Positions 30,058 to 40,875 of a stretch of DNA of 64,000 nucleotides are shown here, piece by piece. Position 1 is the stretch's first letter; each line of letters opens with the position of its first letter. A program made the position numbers and the translations under genes. The notes under the pieces are model-generated. The model saw only the letters and a program-made list of their open reading frames with translations, did not search any database and was not told the DNA's origin. This DNA comes from Bathynomus jamesi (taxonomy: Eukaryota > Arthropoda > Malacostraca > Isopoda > Cirolanidae): NCBI GenBank assembly GCA_023014485.1, contig JAJOZX010000877.1:62001-126000 (forward strand), read 5' to 3'.

Positions 30058-32534
30058 CACTAGGCAACAAAGATTTTGTTACAGAAGACCAAATAGGTGC
30101 TCCTAGCTAATTTCGGTATGCTGATTTCAAATCTATAATTATATTTTTTCTATCACGTCTAGATTTTGTATAAAATGCAAATCACTTTTAGTAAAATTTT
30201 CTACCACGTCCAGATTTTGGTTTTAATCGGCTTAATGCCAGTAATATGAAACTTGCTTTTCAAGGTTAAAGCAATTTTTTTTGCCAACAGTCAGTCGCTA
30301 CGTGACAGTCAAGCAGAACGGTTGTTGAAGCTCTCTGCTGATGAGCAAGTGACAGGTTGTGGTGACTTGTGTGTTTTTATAGCATTTGTTTTGTACTACG
30401 GTGTGTATTTCTTTTTATTTTGCACATCGTAATAATTACTTTCTACGTTTCTTCAGATATTGTATGGTAATTCAAAATGGCATCAAATAGACGTGCTTGT
30501 GTAAATCACCCAGACAACTTCTGCTTTGTCTGTGGACAATATACACCTAAGCCACAACGTAGAAACATAACAACAAAGATTAAACTTGCCTACAAGTGTT
30601 ATTTTGACTGTAAGTTAGGAGACCAACAGATGGACTGGGCACCACATATTTGCTGTGCACAGTGCAATGCAATGTTAATAGCTTGGATGAATGGTAAAAG
30701 AAAAGCTATGCCGTTCTCAGTCCCCATGGTTTGGCGTGAGCCGAAAAATCACTTCAATGATTGTTATTTTTGTTTGACAAAGATTGCTGGTTTCACAAAG
30801 AAAAACAAATCAAAGATCACGTACCCAAACTGCAAATCAGCAATGAAACCAGTACCACATGATGAAACAAATCCACCACCAGTTCCACCAGCAACGATAA
30901 CATACAGCAGTTCATCTGAAGATTCTGCTAGTGATATAGAAACAGGGAAAGATGGCATATATGTTCCAGATGCAAATATTTCCTCACATTTGTTAAGTCA
31001 AGCGGAGTTAAATGACTTAGTGCGCGATTTGGAATTACCAAAAGAAAAGGCAGAGTTGCTTGGTTCAAGACTTCAAGAATTTAATCTTCTCCAACCAAAC
31101 ACCAAAGTTTCCCATTTCCGCCATCGCCATTTGCAGTTTCCATCATTTTACTTACAGGAAGAAAACGTTTGTTTCTGCCACGATATCAGTGGTCTGATGC
31201 AAGGGATTGGCTGTCGCTATGATCCAAAAGAATGGAGACTGTTCATTGACTCTAGTAAAGCTAGCCTTAAAGCTGTATTACTGCACAACGGCAATGAAAA
31301 ACCTTCAATACCTGTAGCACATGCCACTGGCCTTAATGAGACTTATGAATCGATGAAACTGCTGCTAAGACTCATCAAATATAAGGACCACACATGGAAT
31401 ATTTGTGGCGACCTTAAAGTTGTATCATTACTTCTTGGGTTACAGTTGGGCTACACAAAGCATATGTGCTTTTTGTGTCTATGGAACAGCAGAGATGACA
31501 AGAACCACTACAAAAAACATGATTGGCCATCTAGAACTGAACATGTTGTTGGTAAATACAATGTGAAACACCCAGCACTTATTGACCCTCAGAAAGTACA
31601 TCTTCCACCACTTCACATTAAACTTGGCCTTATGAAAAAGTTCGTGAAGGGTATGGATCATCAAGGTAGTGGTTTCCAATATTTAAAGGATAAATTCAAA
31701 GGAATATTGACAGATGCTAAGCTAGAAGCTGGAGTTTTCACTGGACCACAGATCCGCAGTGTCATCCACGACTCATCGTTTCCATCTAACCTAAATGAGA
31801 ATGAATTAGGAGCATGGACATCTTTCGTTGAAGTTGTCAAAAATTTTCTTGGAAACCACAAAGCTGAAAACCACCGTAAACTCGTAGAAAACATGCTTAA
31901 ATCTTATGAAATAATGGGATGCAGAATGTCTTTGAAAATTCATTTTTTACATTCTCATCTTGACTTCTTCCCGGCCAACCTTGGGGCTGTAAGTGACGAG
32001 CATGGTGAGCGCTTCCACCAACAGATCTCAGTTATGGAAAACAGATACCAAGGTAATTTCAACCCAAATATGATGGGAGATTATTGTTGGTTCCTGCAGA
32101 AGGAGAGCTCGTCATCCTACAAGCGACAAAGGAAGAGGACACACCAAAGTTTCACTTAAGAACAGGAATTTGCCTTTCAGTAGTAACAACAAAATACTAA
32201 CGCGCTTTGGGTGGATGGTTGGGCGCAGGGGTGGTAACTCCGCCAGCGGAATTCCGCTGTCTGTCTTAAGCCAGAATAAAGGAGGAAAGACATCCCTGTT
32301 CACTAATTATTTAAGTATGCTTAACATAAAACGTGGCACGGAAAAGTAGCTTAGACGGCTTTCGTAATAGAAGCGGGTGAGAAAAAAAATGAAAAATAGG
32401 GGTTTTCGGTTACACAAAATCTGGACGTGATAGAGAAATTTTGATATCAGATCTGAAATCAGCATCAGCGCTTTAGTAGGAATCAGTAGTTCACGTGTCT
32501 GTAACAAAAAAAAGTTGAAATTTGTTGCCTAGTG
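30058..32534 (+). mobile_element. CACTA/EnSpm-like DNA transposon, intact, TSD TTA
   Basis: Termini CACTAGGCAACAAA at 30058 and its reverse at 32521-32534, followed inside by TTTTGTTACAGA on both sides. A 3-bp duplication TTA flanks it (30055-30057 and 32535-32537). Removing the element and one TTA rejoins the host transposase in frame. CACTA/G ends with a 3-bp duplication fit the EnSpm/CACTA superfamily. It is 2,477 bp and contains one complete gene. Confidence 0.9.
30477..32159 (+). CDS. Complete CACTA-like transposase, 560 aa
   Basis: This is the only undamaged transposase frame in the window. The N-terminal domain has zinc-binding pairs (FCFVCGQ, ICCAQCN and CYFC) and MPFSVPMVWREPKNHF. 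A disordered Ser/Asp-rich linker (about residues 140-175) precedes LNDLVRDLELPKEKAELLGSRL. The core has WRLFIDSSKASLKAVLLHNGN (first acid), NICGDLKVVSLLLGLQLGYT with CFLCLWNSRDD (second acid and Cys pair), LPPLHIKLGLMKKFVK, and SLKIHFLHSHLDFFPANLGA followed by VSDEHGERFHQ (likely catalytic Glu). The D-D-E assignment is inference. ATG 30477 has AAAATGG context and lies about 20 bases after a TTTCTTCAG acceptor-like site, so a 5' intron is likely. Similar proteins are common and mostly unnamed in arthropods. Confidence 0.9.
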   Translation: MASNRRACVNHPDNFCFVCGQYTPKPQRRNITTKIKLAYKCYFDCKLGDQQMDWAPHICCAQCNAMLIAWMNGKRKAMPFSVPMVWREPKNHFNDCYFCLTKIAGFTKKNKSKITYPNCKSAMKPVPHDETNPPPVPPATITYSSSSEDSASDIETGKDGIYVPDANISSHLLSQAELNDLVRDLELPKEKAELLGSRLQEFNLLQPNTKVSHFRHRHLQFPSFYLQEENVCFCHDISGLMQGIGCRYDPKEWRLFIDSSKASLKAVLLHNGNEKPSIPVAHATGLNETYESMKLLLRLIKYKDHTWNICGDLKVVSLLLGLQLGYTKHMCFLCLWNSRDDKNHYKKHDWPSRTEHVVGKYNVKHPALIDPQKVHLPPLHIKLGLMKKFVKGMDHQGSGFQYLKDKFKGILTDAKLEAGVFTGPQIRSVIHDSSFPSNLNENELGAWTSFVEVVKNFLGNHKAENHRKLVENMLKSYEIMGCRMSLKIHFLHSHLDFFPANLGAVSDEHGERFHQQISVMENRYQGNFNPNMMGDYCWFLQKESSSSYKRQRKRTHQSFT

Positions 32535-32537
32535 TTA

Positions 32538-33905
32538 TCTAGGTAAAGGCGTAACCCAGTTAATAGCAGAAATCACATGCGTTGGGCCATCTATGCAATT
32601 AGGTCTGCACCTGATGTCAAACCAATTAGGACCATAATTTGTCAGAGTAAAGTGTGTTATTGTGTAAAGTTTCTTTGTTGGTTGCACTGTTGAAACATAA
32701 AACCTACAAACCCTATCTGCAAGAGTTAACCATCTAGCATGACTAAGAGGACCTGGCTTTACATGGGCAAGGTGTTCATCAACTGTACCATTTCTGATTG
32801 CTGAAATCCACTAAGATTACCAACAATGTGTTGTGGCAGATATAATAGTTCTTTACCACTAGTTATAGGTTTGAAATGTACTACTAGATTTTTTCCACAA
32901 AACTGAATGGCTTTCCCAATAGGGCCAACGAAGGTACGTGCCCCAGATGTTGTACTATCCAATGTTTCAAAATTATGTCTTCGAGGTAATTCATTTGTAT
33001 GAAACATACAAATGAGCCAGTGAAGTGGGCTACCAAGTGCTTTCTCCATAACATAAATCACACCTCGTTTATAATCAGTGTTGGTATTTGGGCTATCACA
33101 GCCAATTACAGTTATATCATTTTGTAGATATCTCTCTTTAATAACTGAAAATACTGAATTTTTTATGTCTGCAGCCTTACTCGATGCTGATGTCTGATGG
33201 ATAATATACTCTCCACCTGGTTCAGCAATCATTACATAGTGTTCTTCATTCGTTTTACTGTACCACCTATCATTGACTTTCACTTTACTTAAAGTCTGAT
33301 TCTTTCGACCATCGAAGTATATGGAAGTAATAGGATTCACTTTATCACTTTTCAATGTTTTTCGAAGTCTTTCTCCTTCTTTCTGCACTTTACTTCTGTG
33401 TATTATGAGATGGTCATCTTCTTTGGTGATCATACCAACGTCTATCAAAGTTGCAGTTACAATAGCAGCAGTAGCAGGATCTGATACACCAAATCTATCT
33501 GCATTGCAACATGTCGCAAAGACATTCTCATTTGGCTCCCAGTATTTTCAAAACCACAGTCTTCAGTTTCCATCATCCCATTGTCACTGTCTTCATCTGA
33601 AGAATTTTCTACTATGCTCAAAGATTGAACTTCAGTGGAACGATTGATGGTTTTCTTTCCTTTACTTACTTGTTCTGAGAGCTTCCTCTTGTATCTCTTT
33701 TGTAAAATGTGTGTGGCATGCACATCTACACTACCTATATACATTTTACGATCACTTCTCTGATCAAGTAGAAACTGTAATTCCTCGTTTGGTACTTTTT
33801 TTCATCTCTCCAACATATGCAATCTATGTGAATTTCTTCACAATCATCACTGCATCCTATGTCTGTATGAGATTTTAAATTACATATACAGGCACAGACC
33901 TAACT
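32538..33905 (-). pseudogene. Transposase middle segment (Cys-type branch of TTAGGG family)
   Basis: From 33905: CICNLKSHTDIGCSDDC, EEIHIDCICWRDEKK (Cys-rich finger), VPNEELQFLLDQRSDRKMYI, a frameshift near 33530, then SIYFDGRKNQTLSKVK (first Asp), EEHYVMIAEPGGEYI, VIGCDSPNTNTDYKRGVI (second Asp), LHWLICMFHTNELPRRHNF, FVGPIGKAIQFCG, a stop after MNTLPM, then PGPLSHARWLTLADRV with the RW motif and GPNWFDIRCRPNC. It ends in VTPLPR at the CACTA insertion site. About four frame or stop defects. Confidence 0.8.
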
Positions 33906-36352
33906 CTCCATCAGAGTAAGGGAACTTTTGAGGTGAACAATGTGAGAATCAAGAGAGGAATCTACCAGGGTGATTCAATATCCCCTCTTTTGTTTGTACT
34001 GGCGCTAAACCCACTCAGCAAACTAATAAACAACCAAAACAAAGGCTATGTAATGAGACCAAGGGAAAAGAACAGCCCAAAAATATCTCACCTATTTTAC
34101 ATGGATGACCTAAAACTATATGCCCCAAACAAAAGTGAGCTAACAGAAGAGGTCAGGGAGGTCAAAAAGTTCTCAGATGACATCCAGATGGAGTTTGGTC
34201 TTGTGAAATGTGCCACTGTCACACTAAAGAAAGACAAAAGGTGTGAGTCAGAAAACATCAGGGTGGACAATATCGTGATAGAAGAACTAGAGCAAGAGGC
34301 TACATATAAATATCTGGGGATGGAGGAATCTGAAAAGATGGAGAATGACATCATGAAGGAAAGACTGCGGAAAGAATATTCAAAGAGGATAAAGCTAATC
34401 CTAAAATCTCACCTAAACAGTAAAAATAAGATCCTATCCATAAACATACTGGCGGTACCTGTACTGTCATACAGTTTTGGCATAATGAACTGGACCCAGC
34501 AAGAAATCAACAAACTGGATACGATCACCAGAAAATTGCTCCACGCGCATAAGATCATATATAAAAACCAAGGTACTAGGGCAATTGCGTCCTGGTCAAG
34601 TGCGTCCCTGACAAATGCGTCCCGGTCATTGGCGTCCCTGGACAATTGCGTCCCGGACAATTGCGTCCCGGACAATTGCGCACTTCTCCAACTACTATAT
34701 GAAGTTTATTTTTTAGAGAAGTGAATAGAAAGTTAGTATCGGAATTTCAAATATACTTTTCATTTTAACCTATTAAACTTGTTATATGTTCATAAGTTCT
34801 GTTCGAAACTGTTCTCTAAAACTTTAGCCATCATCAGCAACATCATTGTCAAATTTTATGGGTTACGTCCACTTAAGATAAAGTTAGTTTCGTTAGTTTT
34901 AACGAAAATATCACAACTTAACCTAACCAATCGTCAAGGGCATAGAGTTGACCTAACTGGGCATTCAATTAATCTAACCTGGCATTATATCCCATACAAA
35001 ATTACAATAACAAACATACTCGTCCCTCGTCATTGGCGTCCCTGGACAATTGCGTAGGTGAAGTCACAATGAACTTTCTATTCACTTCTCTAATAAATAA
35101 ACTTCATATAGTAGTTGGGGACGTGCGCAATTGTCCGGGACGCAATTGTCCGGGACAAAATAAAACCGGACGCAATTGTCCAGGGACGCCAATGACCGGG
35201 ACGCATTTGTCCGGGACGCACTTGACCAGGACGCAATTGTCCTGTCACCAAAAACCAATGCACACTAAAGTTATACCTGCCAAGGAGGATCGGTGGATTA
35301 GGGCTTGCGCTAATTGACCAAGTGCACAAAGCCACAACAATAGGATTAGCACAGTACATAAAGGAAGGAGAAGGAAGGCTAGTCAGATTTGTAAGAGACC
35401 ATGAACGTGAAAAGCCTCAAACAGCATCACTCTCAAAAAAGGCAAATGATTATCTAGTGGATGCTGGCATAGGACCTGAACAGCTTGAAGACATTGCAAA
35501 TAAACCTCTCATGGAAAAGATAAGCACCATCAAAAGAAGATATAACAAGAAAAGATCAGAAGAAAAGGAGAAGAACTGGGAAGAGCACAAGTTGAGCAAA
35601 GTATACAAAGAGGACGTGCTGAACAGAACATACATAGAGAGGGATAAAACCGTGGAGTTCCTGGTAAGAGGGCACTGAGACCAGAAGATGAACGGCTGGT
35701 GATGGCAGCGCAAGACCAGGCACTACGAACAAACTGGTTCAAAAGGAATATTGAGGGCAGAAATGAAAATGAGATGTGCAGATTGTGCTCAAAGAGCCCA
35801 GAGACTCTGAGTCACATACTATCGGGGTGTGAAATACTCCTGCACAGAGGAAACTACACAGACAGACACAATGCAGTCTGTAAGCTAATCCACTTCAAGC
35901 TGTGTAAGAAATATGAAATAAGGCTAGAAACAGAAAAAACACTGGGAACATATTCCACAAGGAATAGAAGACAATGACAAAGTGCTGCTCCTATACGATC
36001 ACGAGATACCAACTGACATCAGGGTATCAGGATGCAGACCAGACATAGTTGTGAGAGAGAAGGAGGAAACAAGTGCCTCTTGGTGGAAGTAGGAGTCCCA
36101 GCAGACTGGAATGTGGCGAACTATGAAAGGGAAAAGGTCTTAAAATACCAGACACTCAAACACGAAATAAGGAGAATGTGGAATGTGGAACCTGAGATCA
36201 TCCCAATAGTAGTGGGGGCAACAGGGGCAGTAAAGAAATCCACAGTGGAGTTCCTGAAACAACTGCCCATAAGTGTGACATCTGGAGAAGTTGTAGGGGA
36301 GATATTACGATACAGCGCCTCTATCTTACGCCTAGTACTAGGCTGTACCTAA
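33906..36352 (+). pseudogene. R4/Dong-like reverse transcriptase and REL endonuclease
   Basis: RT blocks: VRIKRGIYQGDSISPLLFVL, HLFYMDDLKLYAPN (catalytic YMDD), MEFGLVKCA, YKYLGMEES. The coding sequence jumps the MITE from IIYKNQ (34571) to CTLKLYLPRRIGGLGLALID (35259 onward) without loss. The C-terminal part has RPEDERLVMAAQDQALRTN, MCRLCSKSPETLSHILSGC (zinc-binding CCHC) and a restriction-like endonuclease: VSGCRPDIVV, LLVEVGVPADWNV, KYQTLKHEIRRMW. Frameshifts occur near 35665, 35965 and 36060. Lack of a 5' half and these breaks make it dead. The REL-type endonuclease and YMDD RT place it with R4/Dong rather than jockey or CR1. Confidence 0.8.
34572..35249. mobile_element. MULE-like foldback MITE, 9-bp TSD, TIRs made of CAATTGCGTCCC sub-repeats
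   Basis: 678 bp, with long inverted termini of about 160-170 bp. The outer 110 bp of each consists of tandem 14-18-bp sub-repeats GGACAATTGCGTCCC and variants (AAGTGCGTCCC, CATTGGCGTCCC). The 9-bp duplication AAAAACCAA is exact (34563-34571 and 35250-35258). A 9-bp duplication with long TIRs is the Mutator (MULE) signature. The interior contains CAACTTAACCTAACCAATCG shared with the palindrome at 25.5 kb. No protein is encoded. Confidence 0.9.
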
Positions 36353-36489
36353 AAAATTCCTTAGGGTTAAGGTTTAACCCCGAAAGAAAAAAAACTCTCT
36401 CCATCTGGAGTAGAAGGGAAAAAACAAAAATAGAAGTAAAAAAAAAAATTACTGAGCCTATTATTATATTAATTTTTAAATTTTACTGA

Positions 36490-36900
36490 TGTTTCTGATC
36501 TACTCAACGTTGCTCCTCTTTCTATGAATCTGGCTACCTTTTGAAACAGCTTTTTCCTGAACTGTGGGGAGTGATGATTGCTGCCAAAGTTTTAATAGTT
36601 CCTGAGTTATTTGGCTCCATTTTTCCTTTCTTTGAGATAGAGAAAGTACCGAACCACTTGTAAATTAGTTGGCAAAAGATTATGAGGCAACTTCTCAGGA
36701 GTTCCAAACATACAATGTTGCTTAGAATGCCTTGTGCTCACAAATTTTTTCCTTGCTGAATAGCATGGGTAACTTGAAAGCGTAGATGCTGCTGCATGGA
36801 AAGCTGATGGTGTAGAGTTGCTGCAAAGGGGATGTTGCTAGCTTGATGTGAAGAAGGATGTTGTTTCAGTTGTGGAGACACTGGTGTGTGGGATGCTGAT
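36490..36900 (-). pseudogene. Transposase N-terminal segment of the split TTAGGGCGG transposon
   Basis: On the minus strand: a Ser/Thr-rich stretch, then KKFVSTRHSKQHCMFGTPEK, LPHNLLPTNLQVVRYFLYLK and, after a frameshift, ELLKLWQQSSLPTVQEKAVS. These match the sister copy's LIFGNLHPLDKHRLPL, CDIIRHYLNVK and QKASIPTISNQQI. Its place on the far side of the LINE shows the LINE is an insertion. Confidence 0.65.
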
Positions 36901-39490
36901 TAGGGTGCGGTGTCGCCAATGGTTAAAAATAAAAATTCAGAAATTGAACAAGCCTGTATTAGTGATTGCTGCATATCGATACAACATTTATATGAGCAAA
37001 ATCTCAATAGATTTGCATGTTATCTTGTGGGTTCCCAACGTAAATGAAAAATTGCACCATATTTGTTATTTAACCTATTTCTATCTAAAATAAGTTTGGG
37101 TTATTATATATTTTTGTATTAAATTTGATATGCACTGTATGTGTAAATATTAATTATATAATTAAATAAAATGTATTTTATTCTTGTAAACTAATTGTAT
37201 TTATTGCCTTTCAGAAAAAAATAGTTTCACTAATCGTGACAGTTGTAAAATGTTGACGAAACCGCTAACACGATCAAATGATCCAAGTTGTCTTATCTTT
37301 GGTAATCTGCATCCACTTGATAAACATCGATTACCATTGTGTTGTGATATTATCCGCCATTATCTGAATGTGAAAAATAGACTGGAATATAACGCAGATG
37401 GAGATTTTATCAAACAAGCAACAATTGCAGAGATCTCGAAAATTGTGGCAGCAGATATAGTAGAAATATAGCAGAAGGCATCAATACCCACAATTTCTAA
37501 CCAGCAAATATGTGCCAGAATTAGAATTTATTATGAAAAGTACAAGAATTTTCTTAGGCATCATGAAGAGAGAAAAAATCAAGAGAGTAAATACATTCAA
37601 AGAAAACGCACAACATTTATTTGATAGCAACTTGCAAATGTAATGATTTTAATATGTGCATATGTGTAATCGGAAAAAAGGTACCCAAAAATGAGCGTCC
37701 ATTTTTAGCAGACCAGCGTACATCTACACGTATAGTAATTGGGACTATTGATAAAGTGGCTACGAAACAGTTGAAAAAACGGGAAGAACGAAAGGCACAA
37801 CGAGAAGCAAGTTTAGATAGTAAGAATAAAAGGGAAAGTGCACTTTTCACCAGTGTGATAAGCAATACTAAATTTGGAAACTCTAGAGAATCACATAATT
37901 CTCAAAGTTGTGATTTACAACAGCAACAACAACAACATGATGATGATCGTCAAACTACTCAGCAAAGGAATGTAACTCCATTGCCAACCCTAGCTCAGGA
38001 ATGTGATCGCTGGGGACTCTCAAATCGTTCGGCAGCAGCAGTTGCATCTGCTGTCCTGAAAGATGTTGGCTATTTGGACAGGAAAGGGGAAAGTCATATA
38101 ATAGATCCAAGTAAAGTTCAAAGGGCTCGCAAAAAGCGTCGAATTGATCTTCAAAATGGTCAGAAAATTGTGCAATTAGAAGCCCTATACTTTGATAGTC
38201 GGAAAGACAACACCCTAATACATACAAGAAAAGAAAGGTGACAAATATTGTCCACGTTTAGTGACAGAGGAACATTATGTTTTAGTCCAAGAGCCAGGAA
38301 CAAAATACTTAGGACATATTTCTCCAACTTCTAGTGCAGCACAATCAATTGCCGATGGTGTGATTGAATTTATGACCTGTTCCAGCGTGGAAATGAATGC
38401 TTTAACAGCAATTGGTTGTGATGGGACAAATGTAAGCACAGGTATTCATAATGGTGTCATATGTCGATTAGAAGAACACATCAATAAACCACTGCAGTGG
38501 CTAGTTTGCCCCTTTCATTTTAATGAATTGCCTCTTCGTCATCTAGTGCAATACCTGGATGGTTCGACTCAAGGTCCTAAAGTCTTTGCAGGTCCCATCG
38601 GTCTAGCAATACATAACTGCAATATACCTGTAGTTAATTACTTACAAATAACCGGTACTGTGATGCCGAAAGTAGATGTCTCGCTTCTGAGTAATGACCA
38701 ACAGTATCTTTACGAGATTTGTCAAGCTGTGGAAAGTGGCAATTGCCCAACGGATCTTGCAAATCGAATGCCCGATCCGGTTAGTCATTCACGATGGCTC
38801 ACCACAGCGAATAGAATTTTACGTGTATATATTGGAAGTTTAGAACCCTCTGACAACTTAGTACCTCTGATGAAGTATATTGTTACCGTCTATGCACCAA
38901 TGTGGTTTAGGATTAAGAATCGTCCTAGCTGCACTGATGAAGCACGCCATGTATTTGATACGATTTCTTTCTCTAGATACCTTCCAGACGACCAAAGATC
39001 TGTTATCGATAAAGTTATACAAAGGAATGCATTTTTCTTGCACGAAGAAAATTATCTGTTAAGCATACTAACAGATAAAAGGAGTCACATTAGGGCTTTA
39101 GCGGCCAGACAAATCTAAGCTGCAAGAAATGCTGAATTTGGAAATGCATCAGAGCAGTAAAGTGTAAGAATTTTCAAGGTGCCAGACTTAGATTTAAACG
39201 CTACAGTTATTGCAGTGTTGTAATCATGAATCGCGCCAAAAGATTTGAGCCTCCACTTACGAAAAGCATACCAACTGCCAAGTTTAAAGAATTTATAAAC
39301 CAGCCAAATATTGGCAGTATAGGTATTCCAGAATTTCCCTGTCACACGCACGGGGTAGAAAGAATCATAAAGGTTGTTGCAGAGGCAGCTGCTAGTGTCA
39401 GCGCAGCACAAAGAGATGGCTATATTCGGTCACGAATCGAATCCCGAAAACTGATGACAAAATTCAATTCAAAGGACTTTAGTTTATAAA
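36899..39490 (+). mobile_element. Second Cys-type TTAGGG-family transposon (sister copy)
   Basis: A possible left terminus is TTAGGGTGCGGTGTCGCC at 36899. Coding runs from 37250 to 39489. No matching right terminus was found down to 40870, so the 3' end may be lost. It lies head to head with the minus-strand copy. Confidence 0.6.
37250..39489 (+). pseudogene. Cys-type TTAGGG-family transposase
   Basis: Blocks in order: LIFGNLHPLDKHRLPLCCD, SIPTISNQQICARIRIYYEK, IATCKCNDFNMCICV with KKVPKNERPFLADQRTSTR (Cys finger and QR motif), CDRWGLSNRSAAAVASAVL, ALYFDSRKDNT (first Asp), EEHYVLVQEPGTKYLGH, AIGCDGTNVSTGIHNGVI (second Asp), LQWLVCPFHFNELPLRHL, KVFAGPIGLAIHNC, VSHSRWLTTANRILRVYIGS, VYAPMWFRIKN, and C-terminal HTHGVERIIKVVAEA. 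A TAG near 37469 and frameshifts near 37622, 38240 and 39120-39230 break it. TTGCCTTTCAG at 37205-37215 looks like a splice acceptor. The layout parallels copies A-C, with a Cys finger they lack. Confidence 0.8.
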
Positions 39491-40870
39491 GTGTCATAGC
39501 CTGTCATGGTAGTGTGGTTGGGATGGACTAGGTGAGGAACTCGGCATTCAGCTACCTCCACGTGGTGAGTTCTGGGTAATTTGAGCTGAAAAGCTCAAGA
39601 GATTTTTTTTATTAGTGAACTCACAAATAATGTTGGAAATAATTACATTCTCATTGCTTTGTATAACATAACCAATTCTTTTTAGAAATAATACCCCATT
39701 TAATGTATGAGACGTTCTAAACTCGATATACAGAGCCTTAAGATCTTTGAACATATAGATTGAAAAGCTTGCTCTGTCGGATATTATAATATTATTATGA
39801 AAAGTCAATGTATACACAACACGCTCTAAATGAACGTTTTATTCCCATTTCACCGGATTTTTCAATTGAAAACTGTTCAGAGTTCATATTGATGCATAAG
39901 GAAATCATCTTTCAAATAATACAATATGAAAGGGTGTCACTGATTGTTACTCTTGTTGGTAGCTGGTTCTTTATAATTCTCAGCCGACCACTTCTTAACC
40001 AACATAAAGGTTTTCGACATCTTATCAGTACTTAAATAAATAACATTACGTTTGGCGGAGTCTGTACGTTTATAATTTGTCTCTAGCGCATACAGTAATT
40101 AATTCCGCCAGTGCTACGTTTAAATACTGTCAGTGATTTGGAAAAAGTCATGGAGCATTGAATGTTAAAGATACTGCTTAGCAGTAGTTCCATCTTTCTT
40201 TGTTACTGTAGTTGCAGGTGTTTCTTGCTGGTACTTCTGCGAGGAGGCTTCTGGATAGCACGTCACGACATTCCAAGTTCAGATGCTGGTGTGAGGCGGT
40301 CTGTTTGCTTCAGTTCGTGAAACAGATCTGGTGGTGAGTCATACGTCTTAGGATTGAGGCACCCCCGTAATGATGGCTTAGCGACTCGGGACTCGCTGGA
40401 CAAAACATTTAAAGATATACACCAACAAGAAAACATAGTTTTGGACGGGGAAAAAAGTATGTACGCAAAGCTATGTAGCACATTAAATGATTCGAAAGTA
40501 ATTCAGTTAACACTGAGGAGGAGTTCTGTTCGAGAAATGGGTGTATATGTTCTACTCGGGAGTATGTTCCACTCGGGGGGGTCACAAGGTATTCGTCACC
40601 AAGTTCTATTAGAAAGATACACAAGCCTTTAGCTATAACCTCACTAGCCGCCTCATTCGTCAGCCAAACTCCATACTGAGCGGACGCATTTCCTGAGCTC
40701 TCTGATATTGCTTCTACTTTTGGATATTGCCAATTTTGTATACTTCCGTTTATATTCACATTGTTATAGTTAAGCAATTGAGTATTAGTGGTTTTTAGCG
40801 ATTTAGAAGTTTTCTAGCACGCCGACTTAATTTAACTTAAATTAGTTTATAACCGTCATAAGTTTAACTT
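39491..40870. other. Non-coding, no element recognised
   Basis: Several chance open frames (for example both strands at 40263-40777) have no family resemblance. No terminal repeat was identified. Part of it may be the 3' end of the preceding transposon and the 5' leader of the CR1-type LINE. Confidence 0.4.
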
Positions 40871-40875
40871 GCGCG

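Larger units (their letters stand above)
33906..36450 (+). mobile_element. R4/Dong-type LINE, 5' truncated, split by a MULE-like MITE
   Basis: The element starts inside the reverse transcriptase and ends in an A-rich tail (36425-36450). It is inserted in the minus-strand TTAGGGCGG transposon, whose N-terminal coding piece continues to its right. The MITE at 34572-35249 interrupts it. Confidence 0.75.
29121..36900 (-). mobile_element. TTAGGGCGG-terminated transposon (relative of copies A-C) split by two insertions
   Basis: The 3' end (left side) is TTAGGGCGGAGTGAAACC abutting (TA)n. Coding segments on the minus strand lie at 36900-36490, 33905-32538 and 30054-29554, separated by an R4/Dong-type LINE and by an intact CACTA-like transposon. 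The order and frame of the pieces match the sister copy at 37.2-39.5 kb. The 5' end is not certain; TTAGGGTG at 36899 may belong to the plus-strand sister. Confidence 0.75.

Noticed and set aside
35033..35317. Protein-coding frame across the MITE right end
   Set aside because: Its repeated GRNCPG residues are translated CAATTG/GGGACG sub-repeats of the inverted terminus.
40263..40777. Overlapping frames of 72-122 codons on both strands
   Set aside because: Neither strand shows a recognisable motif or a conserved counterpart elsewhere in the window.
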